64,000 nucleotides of DNA from Cercis canadensis (Eukaryota; Streptophyta; Magnoliopsida; Fabales; Fabaceae): NCBI GenBank assembly GCA_003255065.1, contig QAOA01001448.1:351533-415532 (forward strand). Reading direction: 5' to 3'. This document shows, piece by piece, positions 48,135 to 62,143 of the stretch; the first letter of the stretch is position 1; each line of letters opens with the position of its first letter. Made by a program: the position numbers and the translations under genes. The notes beneath the pieces were generated by a model. It ran no database searches and was not told the DNA's origin. It saw nothing but the letters and a program-made list of their open reading frames with translations.

Positions 48135-49836
48135 TTACGACAGAGAAGGAGTATAGAGTAATGAAGAAGACGAAGGATCCAAACTCCAAAGCAAAAGATG
48201 GATACGAAGAAGAGAGCAGTAGTGGAAGTTAAGGTGAACAAGGTGCTGGTTTTAACGAGTAAGGTGAGCTTGGTCGTTGGAGGAGTAGGTGTTTGGTGGC
48301 CGTTTTGGATTTAAATCACAATTATGCCTGTCACTTATCCACTGCCTAATAATGAAGAGTGGAGACTGGTTAGGACTAGTGTGGGGATCGCCGTGGAAAT
48401 TGCTTATTAAAAAAAAGGGGAAAAGGGAAAAATCCATAAGAGGATGCTGAGTCTGACCCCGAGACTAGCCAACCTAATTTTCTTTTCAGATAAATTTTTT
48501 TTTTTTTTTGGGGAAGCAATATGGTGTTGTTATGAACTTATAATCATGTGTGTGAAATAAAACGTGCTTTACATATAATTAATGATGCACGGTAATAAAT
48601 CATAAGAAAATATTATAATTTTCATCAATCTTTTATATCTACACTGAATTTTATCAGTTTTTTGAGTAAAGCAAGCTTAATAATATATAATTTTTAACGT
48701 AAAATCAAATTTAAACTAAGAAAATTATCACTTTTCATTTTGGTAATTTAATTTTAATATTCTTAATTATTAAATATTTAATTTTTTTTTTNTTTAAATT
48801 TTTTTTTTATACTTTTAGTTATAATCTTAAATTCAAAATAAAATTTATAAGTCTTAAAAATGATTTTAATATTATTTAATTATAAACTGTTTAATTAAGT
48901 TGTTTTTATTCCCTCATTTTACCCCCAAAAAAATTCTTTATTCCCTTAAATCTTGGACGGCCCATTGATTGTATTAGGTTAACTCCATTGGGTTGGTCAG
49001 TGAAATCAAATAATCAATTTCTTCTCATGGTATGAAGTGTGAAGTATGAACTCGTGAATATCAAGAAATGTTAGATACTGGGCTGAAAGGTGACGACCAA
49101 GTCTGCAAGTTTGCAACATATGAACGTGGAACAGCGAGACTTTACACTCTGTTTGGTTCTTCTCTTTCTTTAAGAAATTTTTATTTTTTTCTACTCAGGT
49201 AAATAAATTTTTAAAATTACTTGGTTTGCTCAACTACATGAATTGAGCTAATTACTTTCTCTGTTCAGACACGTAGGTTTCATTTAAACTTCTATATAGA
49301 TAGACTCATGCCCAAGTAATGAGAATTTGATCAATAAGTTTTACTAAACAACTTCTTATTTTTTTTAAATATTTTAGTTTTAATTTTGAATTCAAATACA
49401 TAATTTATCATTTTTTAATATAATCTTAGTATCATTCAAACATATATTATTTAGTATTAAATAATTTATTGTGCAACTAAATAATGAGCACTGCAACAAA
49501 CCATGATGTAGCATCTGTTGTATGATTGTTTCTTGGCATTATAAATTTTATTTTGGGAAATTATTTTACACACACCAATACGGCTGAAATAAAATAAAAT
49601 AATTCTTCACTTATCTGGTTCCTGTCATTTTTTTTAATAGTTCAATTGTGTTATATTCGAATCAATTTGTATAAATCTTTTATTAATTTTTTTTTTCTCA
49701 TTATAATGAAAGGAAGACCACATCACTTGTTTGTCTCTACTGCGAGGCTAGTTCCTAAGATTTGTGCTTTTCCCACCATGATATAGAATTTTATATTATG
49801 ACTTATATTCACATTTATTTAATATTAGTTTATTAG

Positions 49837-49900
49837 GAGAAAGTGTAGGCACTTTTTTTGTCTAATTANGAGAAAGTGTAGGCACTTTTTTGTCTAATTA
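49837..49900. repeat. about 31-bp direct repeat flanking a single N
   Basis: gagaaagtgtaggcac and the following T-run/gtctaatta occur at 49837-49868 and 49870-49900, differing by one T in the homopolymer. The copies meet at the N at 49869, as at the other N positions. Confidence 0.85.
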
Positions 49901-50176
49901 AGCAAAAAATCAGCCATTCTAATACCTTATCAAAATCTAATACCATATATGGTTTACATGCACTTTCCGTAGTTAAATGTTCAGATCATATAGCATAGTT
50001 TTGTTCAATCATTTTTATTTTACCGTAAAAAGGTGTCTCCTGGTATATTTTGAATTGTTTTTATGAATTTTAATAATAGGTATTATGTAGTATACCAAAA
50101 AAATAATAGATATTATGTATAATATATGTCTAGTTTATCTTCATAATTTTTTTGTCATATCCATACATTAATTATA

Positions 50177-50480
50177 GGTCATTGGTTAGTTTGTGAGAGA
50201 TTATAAGTTTAAACCTATGTTCTCATCATATAAAAAAAAAAGGTTCTATAATAATAATAAATGAAATTTGATAATATTCAGAAGTATCTGATAGATTAAT
50301 TAAATTATTAATTACTAATGTTTTACATTATAGTTTATTGGTTAGGTTGTGAGAGATTATAAGTTTAAATAATAAAATAATAACCAATCAAAAAAATAAT
50401 AAAAATAACAAAAAATGAAATTTAATAATATTTAGAAGTATATGGTAGACTAATTAAATTATTAATTACTAATGTTTTAT
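50177..50480. repeat. tandem duplication of about 150 bp
   Basis: Two adjacent copies (about 50177-50325 and 50332-50480) share ttgtgagagattataagttt and atgaaatttgataatattcagaa-like words, then aattaaattattaattacta and atgtttta. Copies differ by substitutions and an A-rich gap. Non-coding, just upstream of the SEC24 gene. Confidence 0.75.
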
Positions 50481-50590
50481 GTAACAAAAAAAAAAAAAAG
50501 AAGGAAGGGGAAAAAAATGAAGAGAGGTTCAGAGGACGGGGAGGGTGAACTGGAGGGCGAGAGAGCAATTGAGCTAAGTATAATTTGTAT

Positions 50591-51245
50591 CGCCAGACAG
50601 ACGCGTTCACACTGAATAATTCAACGACAGCGTCTCCGCGACGTTCTTCATCTCCGATCCCGACTTGTATTTCCCTATCGGAACTCGGTGAGTCTCTTTG
50701 TCTCCATATACACTAGTCTCACGATCTCGATTTGAACTGCTCCCTGTTCTTTTTATCGATCTATCGGAGTCAAGAAAGCTGCGCAAACCGTTATGAATGC
50801 TCAATTTTCAAATCCGAATCATATTTTGGGCGGTTTCCTTCCGATGCTAGTCATCTGAACCCCAAGAATTGTGTATGGATATGAATCGTGCTCCTTCCCT
50901 CACTTCTCTTTCTTGATCTAAGTTGAGCAAATTGTTCTCCATCCATATTTTTATTAGTTGCACTGTTCTTAATGTTATTTAATGTATTGACCAAGAAATA
51001 CTGTAAAGAACCCAAGAGTAGCTAGCTGACAATAGAAAAGTGAACCAGAGCCAATTGGACGATTTTTCTGTCTCTTGATTTGTTCCTATTTTCTAAATTG
51101 TTGATGTTAGTTTGAACTATGTTGTCACTTGCAAGGCATTTTGTTGCTTCTCTTTATGAGACAACATCATATACATCAAATTGTTTGTTTTGGCAGGTTT
51201 GGTGATGGAACGAAGGTTATAAGCTACGTGATTTTTCTGTAATCC
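50591..51245 (+). other. 5' leader of the SEC24 gene with an intron
   Basis: A likely leader exon ends at the donor ctcg|gtgagt (GT at 50688), and the next exon starts at 51197 after tttggcag. The intron is about 510 bp. The start of transcription is not certain. Confidence 0.55.
51205..51222 (+). promoter_or_regulatory. five-codon uORF in the SEC24 leader
   Basis: ATG GAA CGA AGG TTA TAA lies within the exon that carries the main start, 23 bp before it. Such a minimal uORF may weakly reduce translation; no more can be said. Confidence 0.4.
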
Positions 51246-54200
51246 ATGGGGACTGAAAATCCTGGACGTCCAAGCTTTCCTGCAAGGCCTGCTGCCACAC
51301 CTTTTGCTGCTGGACAGACTATGTCACCTTTTTCATCAACTGGTCCCGTGGTCGGATCAGAGCCTCCTTCTTTCCGACCTACTCCTCCTTCTACTTCCCA
51401 GACCACGTTACCATTTTCATCATCTGGACCTGTAATTGGATCAGGGGCACCCAGTTTCAGACCTACGCCACCAGGCAGGTTTAATGATCCATCCGTGCCT
51501 CCTCCTCCAACATCCAATGTCCCATCTCCTGGTGGACCTTTCCAGCGTTTTCCAGCACCACATCTTTCCTCACCGGCTCAAGTAGTTCCTCTACGCGGTC
51601 CGCCCATGGGGCACCCATCAATTCAACCTCCTGCAAGTCAAACACCATCTTTTCCAGCATCCCTTCATCCTCAGCCACATACACCTTTTGTTCCAATGGG
51701 GTCTCCCCCACAAAGTGCCACTGTTCCACCTTCTAGTTTGAATGTTCCTCCTCCTGTGTCAGATTCATCTTTTCCAGTACCTAGGTCTAATCTTCAGCCA
51801 TCTTTTCCCGGATATGCCCTTAAGCAGACTGGTGCAGAAGTGCAAGCTCCACCTATGCATTCCTCTTTTCCCACTAATCAAGGAAATTATGTACCTGCCC
51901 CACCTGCAGCATATTCACCATTTCTATCTCATCAAGGAGGCTATGTTCCACCGCCCCCAGTGGCTGCCCCACTAGGCATGCCACCAATGCAACAGCCAGG
52001 ATCTGGACCACCTATTGGCACAATTCAGGGCTTGGCAGAAGACTTCAGTTCACTTTCAATTCAAACTCGTCCTGGAACGATGGATGCAGTTATTGATGCT
52101 CATGAGTTGCCGAGGCCATTGGATGGTGATGTGGAGCCAAAGTCTCTTGCTGAGATGTATACCATGAACTGCAATCCCAGATATCTACGACTGACAACTG
52201 GTGCACTTCCTAGCTCACAGTCCTTAGCTTCAAGGTGGCATCTGCCTCTTGGAGCAGTTGTATGTCCCCTTGCAGAAGCTCCTGAAGGGGTCAGTGCCTA
52301 ATTACCCAGTTTTATGAGAGTTACACGTACTAGAAATGTTATTGTTTTCCCTTGTTCATTGTTGTTCTTTGTTCTCAGGAAGAGGTGCCTATAGTTAATT
52401 TTGCTCCGACTAGTGTCATTCGCTGTAGGAGGTGTCGTACATATGTGAATCCATATGTGACATTCACAGATGCAGGAAGAAAGTTCCGCTGCAATGTTTG
52501 CACCTTGCTTAATGATGGTATTCAACTTCTGTAGCCTTCTTCCTCTGTCTCTCTCTCTCAATTAAAAAAAAAAAAAGTCATAAACAAAAAAAATGGAAGG
52601 AATCAAACTTCTGTTGAGGAGATATCAAATATGTTATTTAAACGTGACCAAAGTTTGTATACACAAGCATTTATTTATTTATTTTGCAATAAGATTTTCT
52701 TGGCAGCCAAAGATGTCTAAGGTGGTTTCATCCTGGTTCTGAGAGTTATTGTTTTAATTTTATTTGATCCTCCTAAGGGGACACTTAGTCTGCTACCTTT
52801 GAAAGGTAGATTTTGGTGTCACAATGTCATGGTGGCTAAAGTTGCTCTCGGGCTTTGCTGACTCTGTCTAGTTGTTTTGATCAAGCTGTACACTTATTAC
52901 TGTCATGATAAATGAACTGTAACTTCATTACAATTAATCTGCACTTATAATTACAAACTTCTAGGATGAAAGCTGCTTATTTATGTTTTATTAATCTCCA
53001 GTTCCTAGTGAATATTATGCCCAATTAGATGCCACTGGCAGAAGAGTTGATTTGGATCAACGACCTGAGCTTATAAAGGGCACTGTGGAATTTGTTGCCC
53101 CTGCGGAATATATGGTGCGGCCTCCAATGCCCCCTGTATATTTCTTCCTCATTGACGTTTCTATGTCTGCAGTTAGAAGTGGAATGATTGAGGTAAACTC
53201 TTCAGCACTCCTAGCTCTTTGCTCTTTTGGGTGGTAATTTTTTTCTCCCCATATCAAGTATAGCATATGTGCAACTGAGAAAGCTTGGAAACAGTGTATA
53301 GCTTGTATTCTTGTATTGCATTCTAAGGATGTTCTAAAAGGATAGTAGAGCTTTTGAGTCTGATTTAAGAAAAGTTTTTTGTGATATTAAATATTGGTGA
53401 ATTGAAGAGTTGGAAAGCCCTGCTAGACGACTGCATGGATTAATAAGTTTTGTTTTCTAATGTATTTTTTCTGTGTGATTTTTTTAAATAACATATGCTC
53501 GCCAAAAACCTTATTAAGGTAGTTTCTTTTTAACTTCGATCAAAATATCTTTTAGAAGATCTTTCAGGATCGAGTTTTTTTTATCCTTTGAGTAATTTAG
53601 TCATTTATATTTTGAATGCACCAAAATTGGTGGAGCTTATATCTTATGTTCATCTAAGAGCGCTCTTGTGTAATTGTCTTTATATACTATGCTTTATTTC
53701 TTGATATTAATGTTCTGAATGCAGGTAGTGGCCCAAACAATCAAATCATGCTTAGATGAGCTGCCTGGCTTTCCTCGAACACAAATAGGGTTTGCAACGT
53801 TTGACAGCACCATACATTTTTATAATATGAAGGTTCGCTATATTGTTACAGATTTTAATATGTTTCCATCTCCTTCTTTAGTTTAATTCACATTAATTAT
53901 TCTGTGGGTTATGCTTGTCCAGTCATCCTTGACTCAGCCACAGATGTTGGTGGTCTCAGATCTAGATGACATATTTGTTCCACTGCCAGATGATCTCCTT
54001 GTCAACCTATCTGAATCAAGAAGTGTGGTGGAAACCTTCCTAGATAGTTTGCCATCCATGTTCCAGGGCAATATGAATCTGGAATCAGCTTTTGGTCCAG
54101 CTCTTAAGGCTGCATTTATGGTTATGGTATGTTATTCCCTTTTCCACCTTTTACTGTGAATTTTATTGTCAATATTTCATATGCTAATTTTGTCCTTTAT

Positions 54201-57200
54201 GAGTAGTTACTAGTTACCAGTTAGCTTCTTTACACCATATACCCAGTAACACAGGATAGAATTTGCTATTAATTGAAACAAAGTTGATATAATTCAATTC
54301 CTGAAAGAGTGGATAATATCAAGCAATGCAAACTTACTTGTCATGAAGGGAAAAGCTTCAACAATGATTAGTAGGAATATTCACCTGCACTTTCAAGTTT
54401 TGAAAGTAATATTAGGGCAGATTTGTTGCTCCCAAATAAATTGAAATACAGAAAGAATCCTTATAAAATTTGGAATATTTCACTGGATCACTGGGCAATA
54501 TGACCCTCATATTTCCTTATGCTTCCTCAAATTATAATGCATGGAGATGGGCATCATGCAAATACATGCATGATTGGCCTCTTGAAGTAGCACTAGGAGA
54601 TCCGGGATGAAGTGTAAATAGAAGTTTTGAATTCCTTCAAACTCCTTGAGTGCCTGTTGAATCAGTTGAGTTTGTATCATATCAGATTGGGGCATAACAG
54701 TGTCTGTCCTTACTAGTAAATTTATATAATCCTTTTTCTTGTGTATTTTTTGGTTATGAGCTTCTCCTGCCTCTTTTGTGCAGAGCCAACTTGGAGGGAA
54801 GTTGTTAATTTTTCAAAACACACTTCCATCTCTTGGTGTTGGCCGCTTAAAATTACGTGGAGATGATACTCGTGTTTATGGGACAGATAAAGAACATGCG
54901 TTAAGAGTGCCAGAAGATCCATTTTACAAGCAAATGGCTGCTGAGTTTTCTAAATACCAGATATCAGTAAATGTGTATGCATTCAGTGACAAATACACTG
55001 ACATAGTGTCCTTAGGTAAATGCTTATGATTTCCTCTTTATCAGGATGTAAAAGAAAAATGGAAGACTTTTGATTGATATGTGATGATTCTATGTTGACA
55101 CAGTATTGTTTTATGATGAGTTATTATGCTTATATTATGATTTAGCTAATTACGATTAAATTGCTTTATTCTCATGCTCATTTTGAAACATTTTCGGAAT
55201 AAATTGCGAACATGTAAATTTGTATGTTTCTGTACCTTATGTTATGTGTACATGGCCAGCACTTGATCCTTACTGAATGATTAATGGTATTGTAAAGAGT
55301 TCTATGTTTTGCATAATTAGATAATTTATTCATTTGGACTATTAAATATATTTACCTGAATGACTGCCATATTTCCTTCCCTTGATGAGTGCTGTGTGGT
55401 TATTGATGTGTGGAATGTCAATGAATGATGTCAATAATTCCTTTAACGCTCAGTTGGTTTTAGCAGATTATGTGACAATACATGGTTGTTGGCTGTAAAC
55501 AGTGCATGCATTTTTCTGCAATTCTATTAAAACTTAATTCCTGCAGCAGAAGTCGTCTTATAAGCACATTGAGTAGCGTGTTATTGAAGTTATGGGTGAG
55601 CAAATGAATTATCCATTTATCGTTATCATTTACTGTCTGTCTAGGAACTCTCGCAAAGTATACTGCTGGTCAAGTGTATTATTATCCAGCTTTCCAATCT
55701 GCCATTCATGGGGAGAAATTAAGACATGAGTTGAGGAGAGATCTTACCAGGGAAACTGCCTGGGAAGCTGTAATGCGTGTCAGATGTGCAAAAGGTCTGT
55801 GCTGTTTTTTCTTTCCCCCTTGGGAATCTCTACCATGTTTGTCCCTCTTTGCTTGTCTGCTAGCTCATGCAACAGGTATTAAAATATACAGAAGCTGATA
55901 ATTGTGTTCATGCTTCTAGGTGTCCGCTTCACAACTTATCATGGACACTTTATGCTAAGGTCCACTGATTTGTTGGCACTTCCTGCCGTAGATTGTGATA
56001 AAGCCTTTGCCATGCAGTTATCTCTTGAAGAGACATTACTGACCACTCAGACGATGTATTTCCAAGTTGCATTGCTGTATCCTTTCTTCATAATGCTTGA
56101 GATGAGTTCTAGCGTCATACAGAAGTTTAGTCTTTATTGACAATATTGACTTATTTATTTTGTGATATTATTGTTTAAATCCTGTTGTTAGTAGGTCTAA
56201 GACTTGAAAAAAAAAATAAAGAATAAGTAATGTCATTCTAAAATATGGGTATCTATATCAATGATTATAGTCTCTTCTTACCTAATATTTTGCATTTAGA
56301 GAATCTCTTTTTCACCCTTGGAATATTGTTAAATATTTTTTATAAGAAACGACGAGACTTGATTTAATTTCAATAGAATTGTCAGCAATTTATAGTTTAA
56401 GTCGTTGAGGTATGATGTTTGGAGTGTGAATTTTTTTAAAAGATGGTTGCATCCCTAACAACAAAATAGGTACACTGCATCTTGTGGAGAAAGGCGTATC
56501 AGAATACACACAGCAGCAGCTCCAGTAGTTACAGACTTGGGAGAGATGTATCGCATGGCTGATACTGGTGCCATTGTATCTCTGTTTAGTAGGCTAGGTA
56601 GGGTAAACAGGAATTCTGTTTTAGCCGTATTGTATGTGATAATGGATCTTAGTTGCTTTCATATTTTTAACAGTTCCTTCATATTTGCAGCAATTGAGAA
56701 AACATTGTCCCATAAACTGGAAGATGCACGCAATGCTATGCAACTGAGAATTGTCAAAGCCCTCAAAGAATATAGAAATCTCTATGCTGTGCAGCATCGC
56801 TTGGCAAACAGAATTATATACCCAGAGTCTCTAAAGTTCCTACCTTTGTATGGATTGGCTCTTTGCAAATCAACACCTCTCCGTGGAGGATATGCAGATG
56901 CTCCACTTGATGAAAGATGTGCAGCAGGATATACAATGATGACTGTACCAATAAAAAGGCTGTTGAAACTTCTCTATCCTGGCTTGATTCGGCTAGATGA
57001 ATCTCTTTTGAAGGTGTGCTTTCTTCACTCAGAAAGCCCATAAAATGATTAAATTGGCAGATCCTTGAGTTATTTCTGCTTGTGTTGTTTTCAGCCATCT
57101 GCGCAGGCTGACGACTTCAAAAACATTGAGAAAAGGTTACCTTTAACTGGGGAGAGCTTGGATTCTAGAGGCCTTTATTTATATGATGACGGCTTCCGGT

Positions 57201-57813
57201 TCATTATATGGTTTGGTAGAGTGCTTTCACCTGATATAGCTATGAATTTACTTGGGGCAGACTTTGCCGCAGAATCATCAAAGGTATGATATATTCTAGC
57301 CAAAAAAATAGGTACATAGATGTTATTAAAGTGAGGGAGAAGGAGAGGGCAAGAGATTTAGGGGTTTTTATTATAGATTGTCACCTATTTATGCAGCTTT
57401 CTTCCAATTTTTTCTTTTGGGTGTCTTCTATCTCCTCTTGTTAAAATATATAATGGAGTCAGCTGTGATGTCGGAACTGTTGTTTAAATCCTTGATATCA
57501 CAATGTAGTGGAGTAATGTATACGCATCTGTCATTTATTCCTCTATTTATCTTGTGGTGTATCCTTGTTTTGTTTCTGGATACAGGTTACTCTTAAGGAG
57601 CATGATAATGAGATGTCAAGGAAGTTAATGAGGATACTCGAGAAGTTCAGGAAAAGTGATACTTCGTATTATCAGCTGTGCCACCTTGTGAGACAGGGCG
57701 AGCAGCCCAGAGAAGGATTCCTTATTCTTGCAAACCTTGTTGAGGATCAGATGGGTGGTAACAGTGGGTATGCTGATTGGATTCTACAGATATCGCGACA
57801 AGTGCAGCAATAA
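51246..57813 (+). CDS. SEC24-type COPII coat protein (SEC24C/CEF-like)
   Basis: Twelve coding exons: 51246-52289, 52379-52517, 53002-53192, 53725-53832, 53923-54126, 54784-55015, 55645-55794, 55920-56076, 56470-56597, 56691-57013, 57095-57283, 57586-57813. They give 1030 residues, near the length I recall for Arabidopsis At3g44340 and At4g32640. The first 330 residues are Pro/Ser/Gly-rich and disordered. A zinc finger follows with CRRC (364-367) and CNVC (386-389). Next come the trunk domain (FFLIDVSMSAVRSG...GFATFDSTIHFYN...MLVVSDLDDIFVPLP), beta-sandwich and helical parts (GVRFTTYHGHFMLRSTDLLA, ASCGERRIRIHTAAAPV) and a C-terminal gelsolin-like domain (LYLYDDGFRFIIWFGR). SEC24 pairs with SEC23 in the inner COPII coat and selects cargo leaving the ER for the Golgi. 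Introns, phases and stop are all consistent, with no sign of damage. Confidence 0.95.
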
Positions 57814-60800
57814 TATTTTACAGGTACTGATTTGTAGTCTTTTATTAGGCAGTTTTAGCAAACTCTGGTAGGTTGTGTAGAGGGCCAACCAATGGTTGCT
57901 GTTCTTTACCTTTGTGAATATCATATTTCATGGCAAATGTTCACTTCTGTATCTCTAGGTGGGAGGCGGGGGATTATCTTGTGGAATTATCCCTATGATG
58001 ATATACCATGTATACCTTCGAATAAAAAAGAAGAAAAAATAAATATTATAAAACTTGACATCAAATATTTCAGGAATTTTAACCAAAAAAAGAAAACCTC
58101 TGGCTGCTAGATTTTTTCTTCAGGTTTCCATATTTTCTCAAATGACCAAATAGTGTCAATCTCTGTTTCATCTCAACCTACGCTAATATGACCATAATCA
58201 TATATCCAGTTATATACTAATTGTCCTTTTGGATATCTTCCCTTAGTATGCAGGGTTTCCGTAAGGCATGTTCTGTATCTCATCAGTGAATGAAGACTGT
58301 GGACCTTTCTACATTGGGAATAAATTGAATATAGGGGAAGGGGTGGCATCATGAAGTGTGGATGCTTGACTTGGCTAGCTGGTCCTGCTAAGGATTTTTT
58401 GGGGACACTGCTGGTTCATCCTGGGATGTATCAATTAGGTGAACTGTACCTTAATGATTAAATTTAGGCCTGCTTTCGTGCTTGATAGGAGAATAAGACA
58501 CCTTTTTTTTCTTCTTTTTCATTTTTTTGTGAGATAAGTGTTATCATTTTCTGTGTTATATTTCCCTTCTATTACGTCCAATGATGGTGAATTCATTTTT
58601 GTAGAAAAAGAAAGTTGTAGACGAAGAGAAGATGGCATGTCAAATCAGTCTGCAAATTTTTGAATTTTGTTTGGTGACAATTATCATTTATTCTGATATT
58701 TTAAGATTATATGAACTCTTTCCTACCTAATATTGACTCTGCCTTCCCTGCGCCAATTTATTTGGGAGAATTAGGAAAAAAGAAAGATAAGAAACATTTA
58801 TTAAAAAACAGAAAAATGACCATTAAAAGCCAAATAATAATCATTGGTTATCATTCATTTGTTTTTAAAACTGATTTTTTTTTTAATTTTATTTTTTAGT
58901 AATTCTCCCACTTTTTTTTGGTGTTGTGTACCATTTTTTATTATTAATATTTTGCTTATGTGCACCATTTTTTTTAATAATTATAAAAAAATGCATAACT
59001 AAATTAAATATTTTCTATTTTATATTTTAATAAGAATTGAAAAGGCATATTCCCTTTATATTTTTAGACACAAACTTTTTACCTGTCCTTTTAAAAGGAT
59101 AATTTTATTCCATCTTTTAGTAATTGTAAAGTAAATGTGTGCTATTAAAAATTGTAAGAAATTATTTACCAAAAAAAATTAGAAATTTTAAATTTTAAAA
59201 TATACACGTCATTTTACTGCCCAAACTCTGCGCTGAAATTTCAATTACTTGAAGCTAAATTGATGCTGGAAATCTTTTCCACTTGATTGACGATAAATCG
59301 GGATTAATCAGATTTTGTATCACATGAACTGTTACCGTCCTCCATGTAACAGGAAAAAAAAATATTATCAAATTACATGTCCAGTGGGACATTCTCAGCT
59401 AAGAAGGAAATTACATTTCCACCCCCCCTTTTTTTTTGGAAAAAAAGGTGAAGATTATTTTGGTAAATGGTGTTTGTAATTTCCAAAAAAAAGAAGAAGT
59501 GGTTTTTATATTTTCTTTTGACCTTAATTTATTGAGTCTTTGGTTTATTGGTAGTAACATTACGTATCAAACATTTAATAAAGCGTCAATTCCTCCATGG
59601 CTTAGTGGAATTTGTATTCAATTTTGTGGATCGTGGTCTATGAGTATGACTAGGGTTAAAAATGAGTCGTTTGACTGTTGACATCTTGACCTTTAGCTAT
59701 CAACCATATTAATTTATCATTATTTTGACTATAACTCACCAATAGGTGGTCATCATTCATACGTGCCAGTGCAACACGGCTACTAATAATCACCAAGAAA
59801 TGGTTATAGTAAATTATTTTAACTCACGCTCTTTTACAGTAACAACATTTGAATTATTGAAAAAGAAAAAATAAAGAAGTTTGAGCGAACTGAATTAAAC
59901 TTAAACTTGCTAACTGTGCTATATGAGTTTAAATAGATTACTTAATTAGTCTGAATATATTTCCTGTTACATGATGTGAGATTGCAATATCAATTATTTG
60001 TTGAATCATTTTATAAATTATGTTGTGCGATAATATATAAATTCAATGGTTCTTATTTAAATTATTTCCTTCCAACTTATACAATATTCCATACCATAAT
60101 TTAGATATTGCAGTAAAAATGGCATTAAAGGTTAAAAAACACATGTTTAGGGTTGAAATTTGTTAAGCACAAAGTACTGGGGTAGTTATGTAATATGCGT
60201 TAGAATGTTGTAAGTTTGATGATTACCGATTGGCTCGATCTCTCCACTCCATGTCTTTGATTTGAGCGGCAAAAGAAGATATTGTGGCATATTCTCATGT
60301 ACGAATCATGAATGCGGCGTTACTTTTGACAAATGACAACATGGGCGCCCATTGCAAAAAGACCATAACATCCTTATCCTTATTTCAGAATTTATCATTT
60401 CAAGAGAATTTCAATTTTATATTTTGTGTGATAATAACTAAAATATCAAATAAAAATGGTCTCATATTCTATATTAAAACTAAGAAATAATAATTGCTAT
60501 AATGACGTAAAAACATAAAAGAGTTTGATACTTGAAAAAAAACTGATTAAAAGTGATATGCAATTTCTCAATATGAATTTAATGATTACAAAATTCAAAT
60601 AAAATGAAATAATTATTTTTAACTATTAAAAATGCACATGTTTTCGAGTTTTTAAAATTTGAGTGTATTAGTTTATTCTATATTCGAAAGATCAAAGAGA
60701 TGATTAATTCCTATTGTTATGTATTCTAGTTTTTCATATCTCATTGCTCAAAATATTAAAAAGTGGATACTCAAATACTAACATTTTAACATCATATATG

Positions 60801-61489
60801 TAAAATATTTTAAATATTTATTGTTGTCATACTAAATATATTTTATATTGGATTAGCTTATCTCAGACACTCAAATTTACATTTTATGGTCAAAATATTC
60901 ACATAATAAAGACTTATATGTCTTAATTAATGTTTTTATAATATGATTATTAATTTAAAATTATTTATTTGTTATTACGAGTGATATATAATTATAAATA
61001 GAATTGACAATTAAAATAATTTGTACTGCTTACTTTATTAATAGACATATGATATTAATAAAATAGATAACATATATCATCTTATTATTTAATTTTATCT
61101 ATAACAAAAATACCACTTATGATATTAATTTCCCTAAAAAAAAATATTAAATATATTTTTCTATGCACTCAAATAAATAATAAGTGTCTTTTTTTTAAAC
61201 TTTTGAGATAGTGCACAAAAGGGGAGAGTATTGGATAACGAAAATGGAGTGCCCATTTACAAAGGACCAAAGGCACTTCCTTTTCACTCTATTAATAGTT
61301 CCCACCTTTTTAAATACCAGTCGGGAAAAAAAAAAGGTGAGTTTGAACGGTCAAAACAAACAAGAGAGCCAGGGTTGATAGTCATAGAGAGATTATTTAA
61401 TTTTTTTCACCTGCAAATGTATTTTTTATTTAAAAATTAAATAAATAACTTTAATAGTGTTCTTCTTTGACTGTCACCAGCGCATTATA
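57814..61489. other. SEC24 3' UTR and long AT-rich spacer
   Basis: The first few hundred bases are the likely SEC24 3' UTR. The remainder is AT-rich with many homopolymer runs. Short open frames here (for example 58711-58899, 59436-59681, 60284-60490, 61231-61440) have no recognisable motif. Confidence 0.55.
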
Positions 61490-62143
61490 GCACACCACAC
61501 AAAAAAGCAGAAACTGTTGCTCACACAAATCCAAAAGAGGAAGCCATGGATCTAAGCCTCTGATCGTAGAAACGCTGTTGTTCGAAGCGTTCTACTTGAT
61601 TTCCCAGATTTATGATCCCTTCGGTAGAGTTTTCTTCTTTTTTATTTTTTAATGTCGTAACCTTTATTTTCTGAATTTTCTTTTCATTATGTCTCGGATG
61701 TATTCAATGGGTTTTCTCCTGCGTTTAACTTGTAGTTTTCGCCAATTTGGATCGGGTTCTCTCTTGTTTGATCATCTCTTTGGTTTATTCGGATCTTTGG
61801 GTTGTTTCTATCAGGGATTTATTTTAATTTCTAATTTTTCCGGGAGATTATTGATGCAACGATGGGGGGGATTTGTGATGCTCGATGAATGGATCTTTGA
61901 TATTCTCTCAATACTTTCGCTAATGGGTATTTGTATGCCATAAAAATTTGCATTTATTGCTTCCTTTTTAAATTTTTTTTTTCCTGTATGTGGTAGATTC
62001 GACTTTCCTATTTCGACTTCAGTTTCCATGTATGGGCTCCAAATTTTGCACTGATGCTTTTCTTTGTTTAATTTCGGCAGGTAAATGAATAGTTTTGACG
62101 AATTAAAAGAGCAAGGAAGTGCGTGAATTAAATTTCTTAGCAG
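61490..62143 (+). other. 5' leader of the SHAGGY-like kinase with an intron
   Basis: A likely leader exon ends near 61623 (donor gt at 61624) and a second leader segment starts at 62081 after atttcggcag. The T-rich 457-bp intron contains an open frame (61689-61943) that is probably chance. Confidence 0.55.

Larger units (their letters stand above)
48135..50590. other. ACLA promoter region and AT-rich spacer
   Basis: The first few hundred bases upstream of 48134 are the ACLA leader and promoter on the minus strand. The rest is very AT-rich and has no gene. It holds two single Ns (48792, inside a T run; 49869, between copies of gagaaagtgtaggcac) and a direct repeat at 50177-50480. Confidence 0.55.

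Noticed and set aside
61689..61943. 84-codon open frame upstream of the SHAGGY-like kinase
   Set aside because: It lies in the T-rich 5' UTR intron; the Phe/Leu-rich translation is typical of T-rich DNA.
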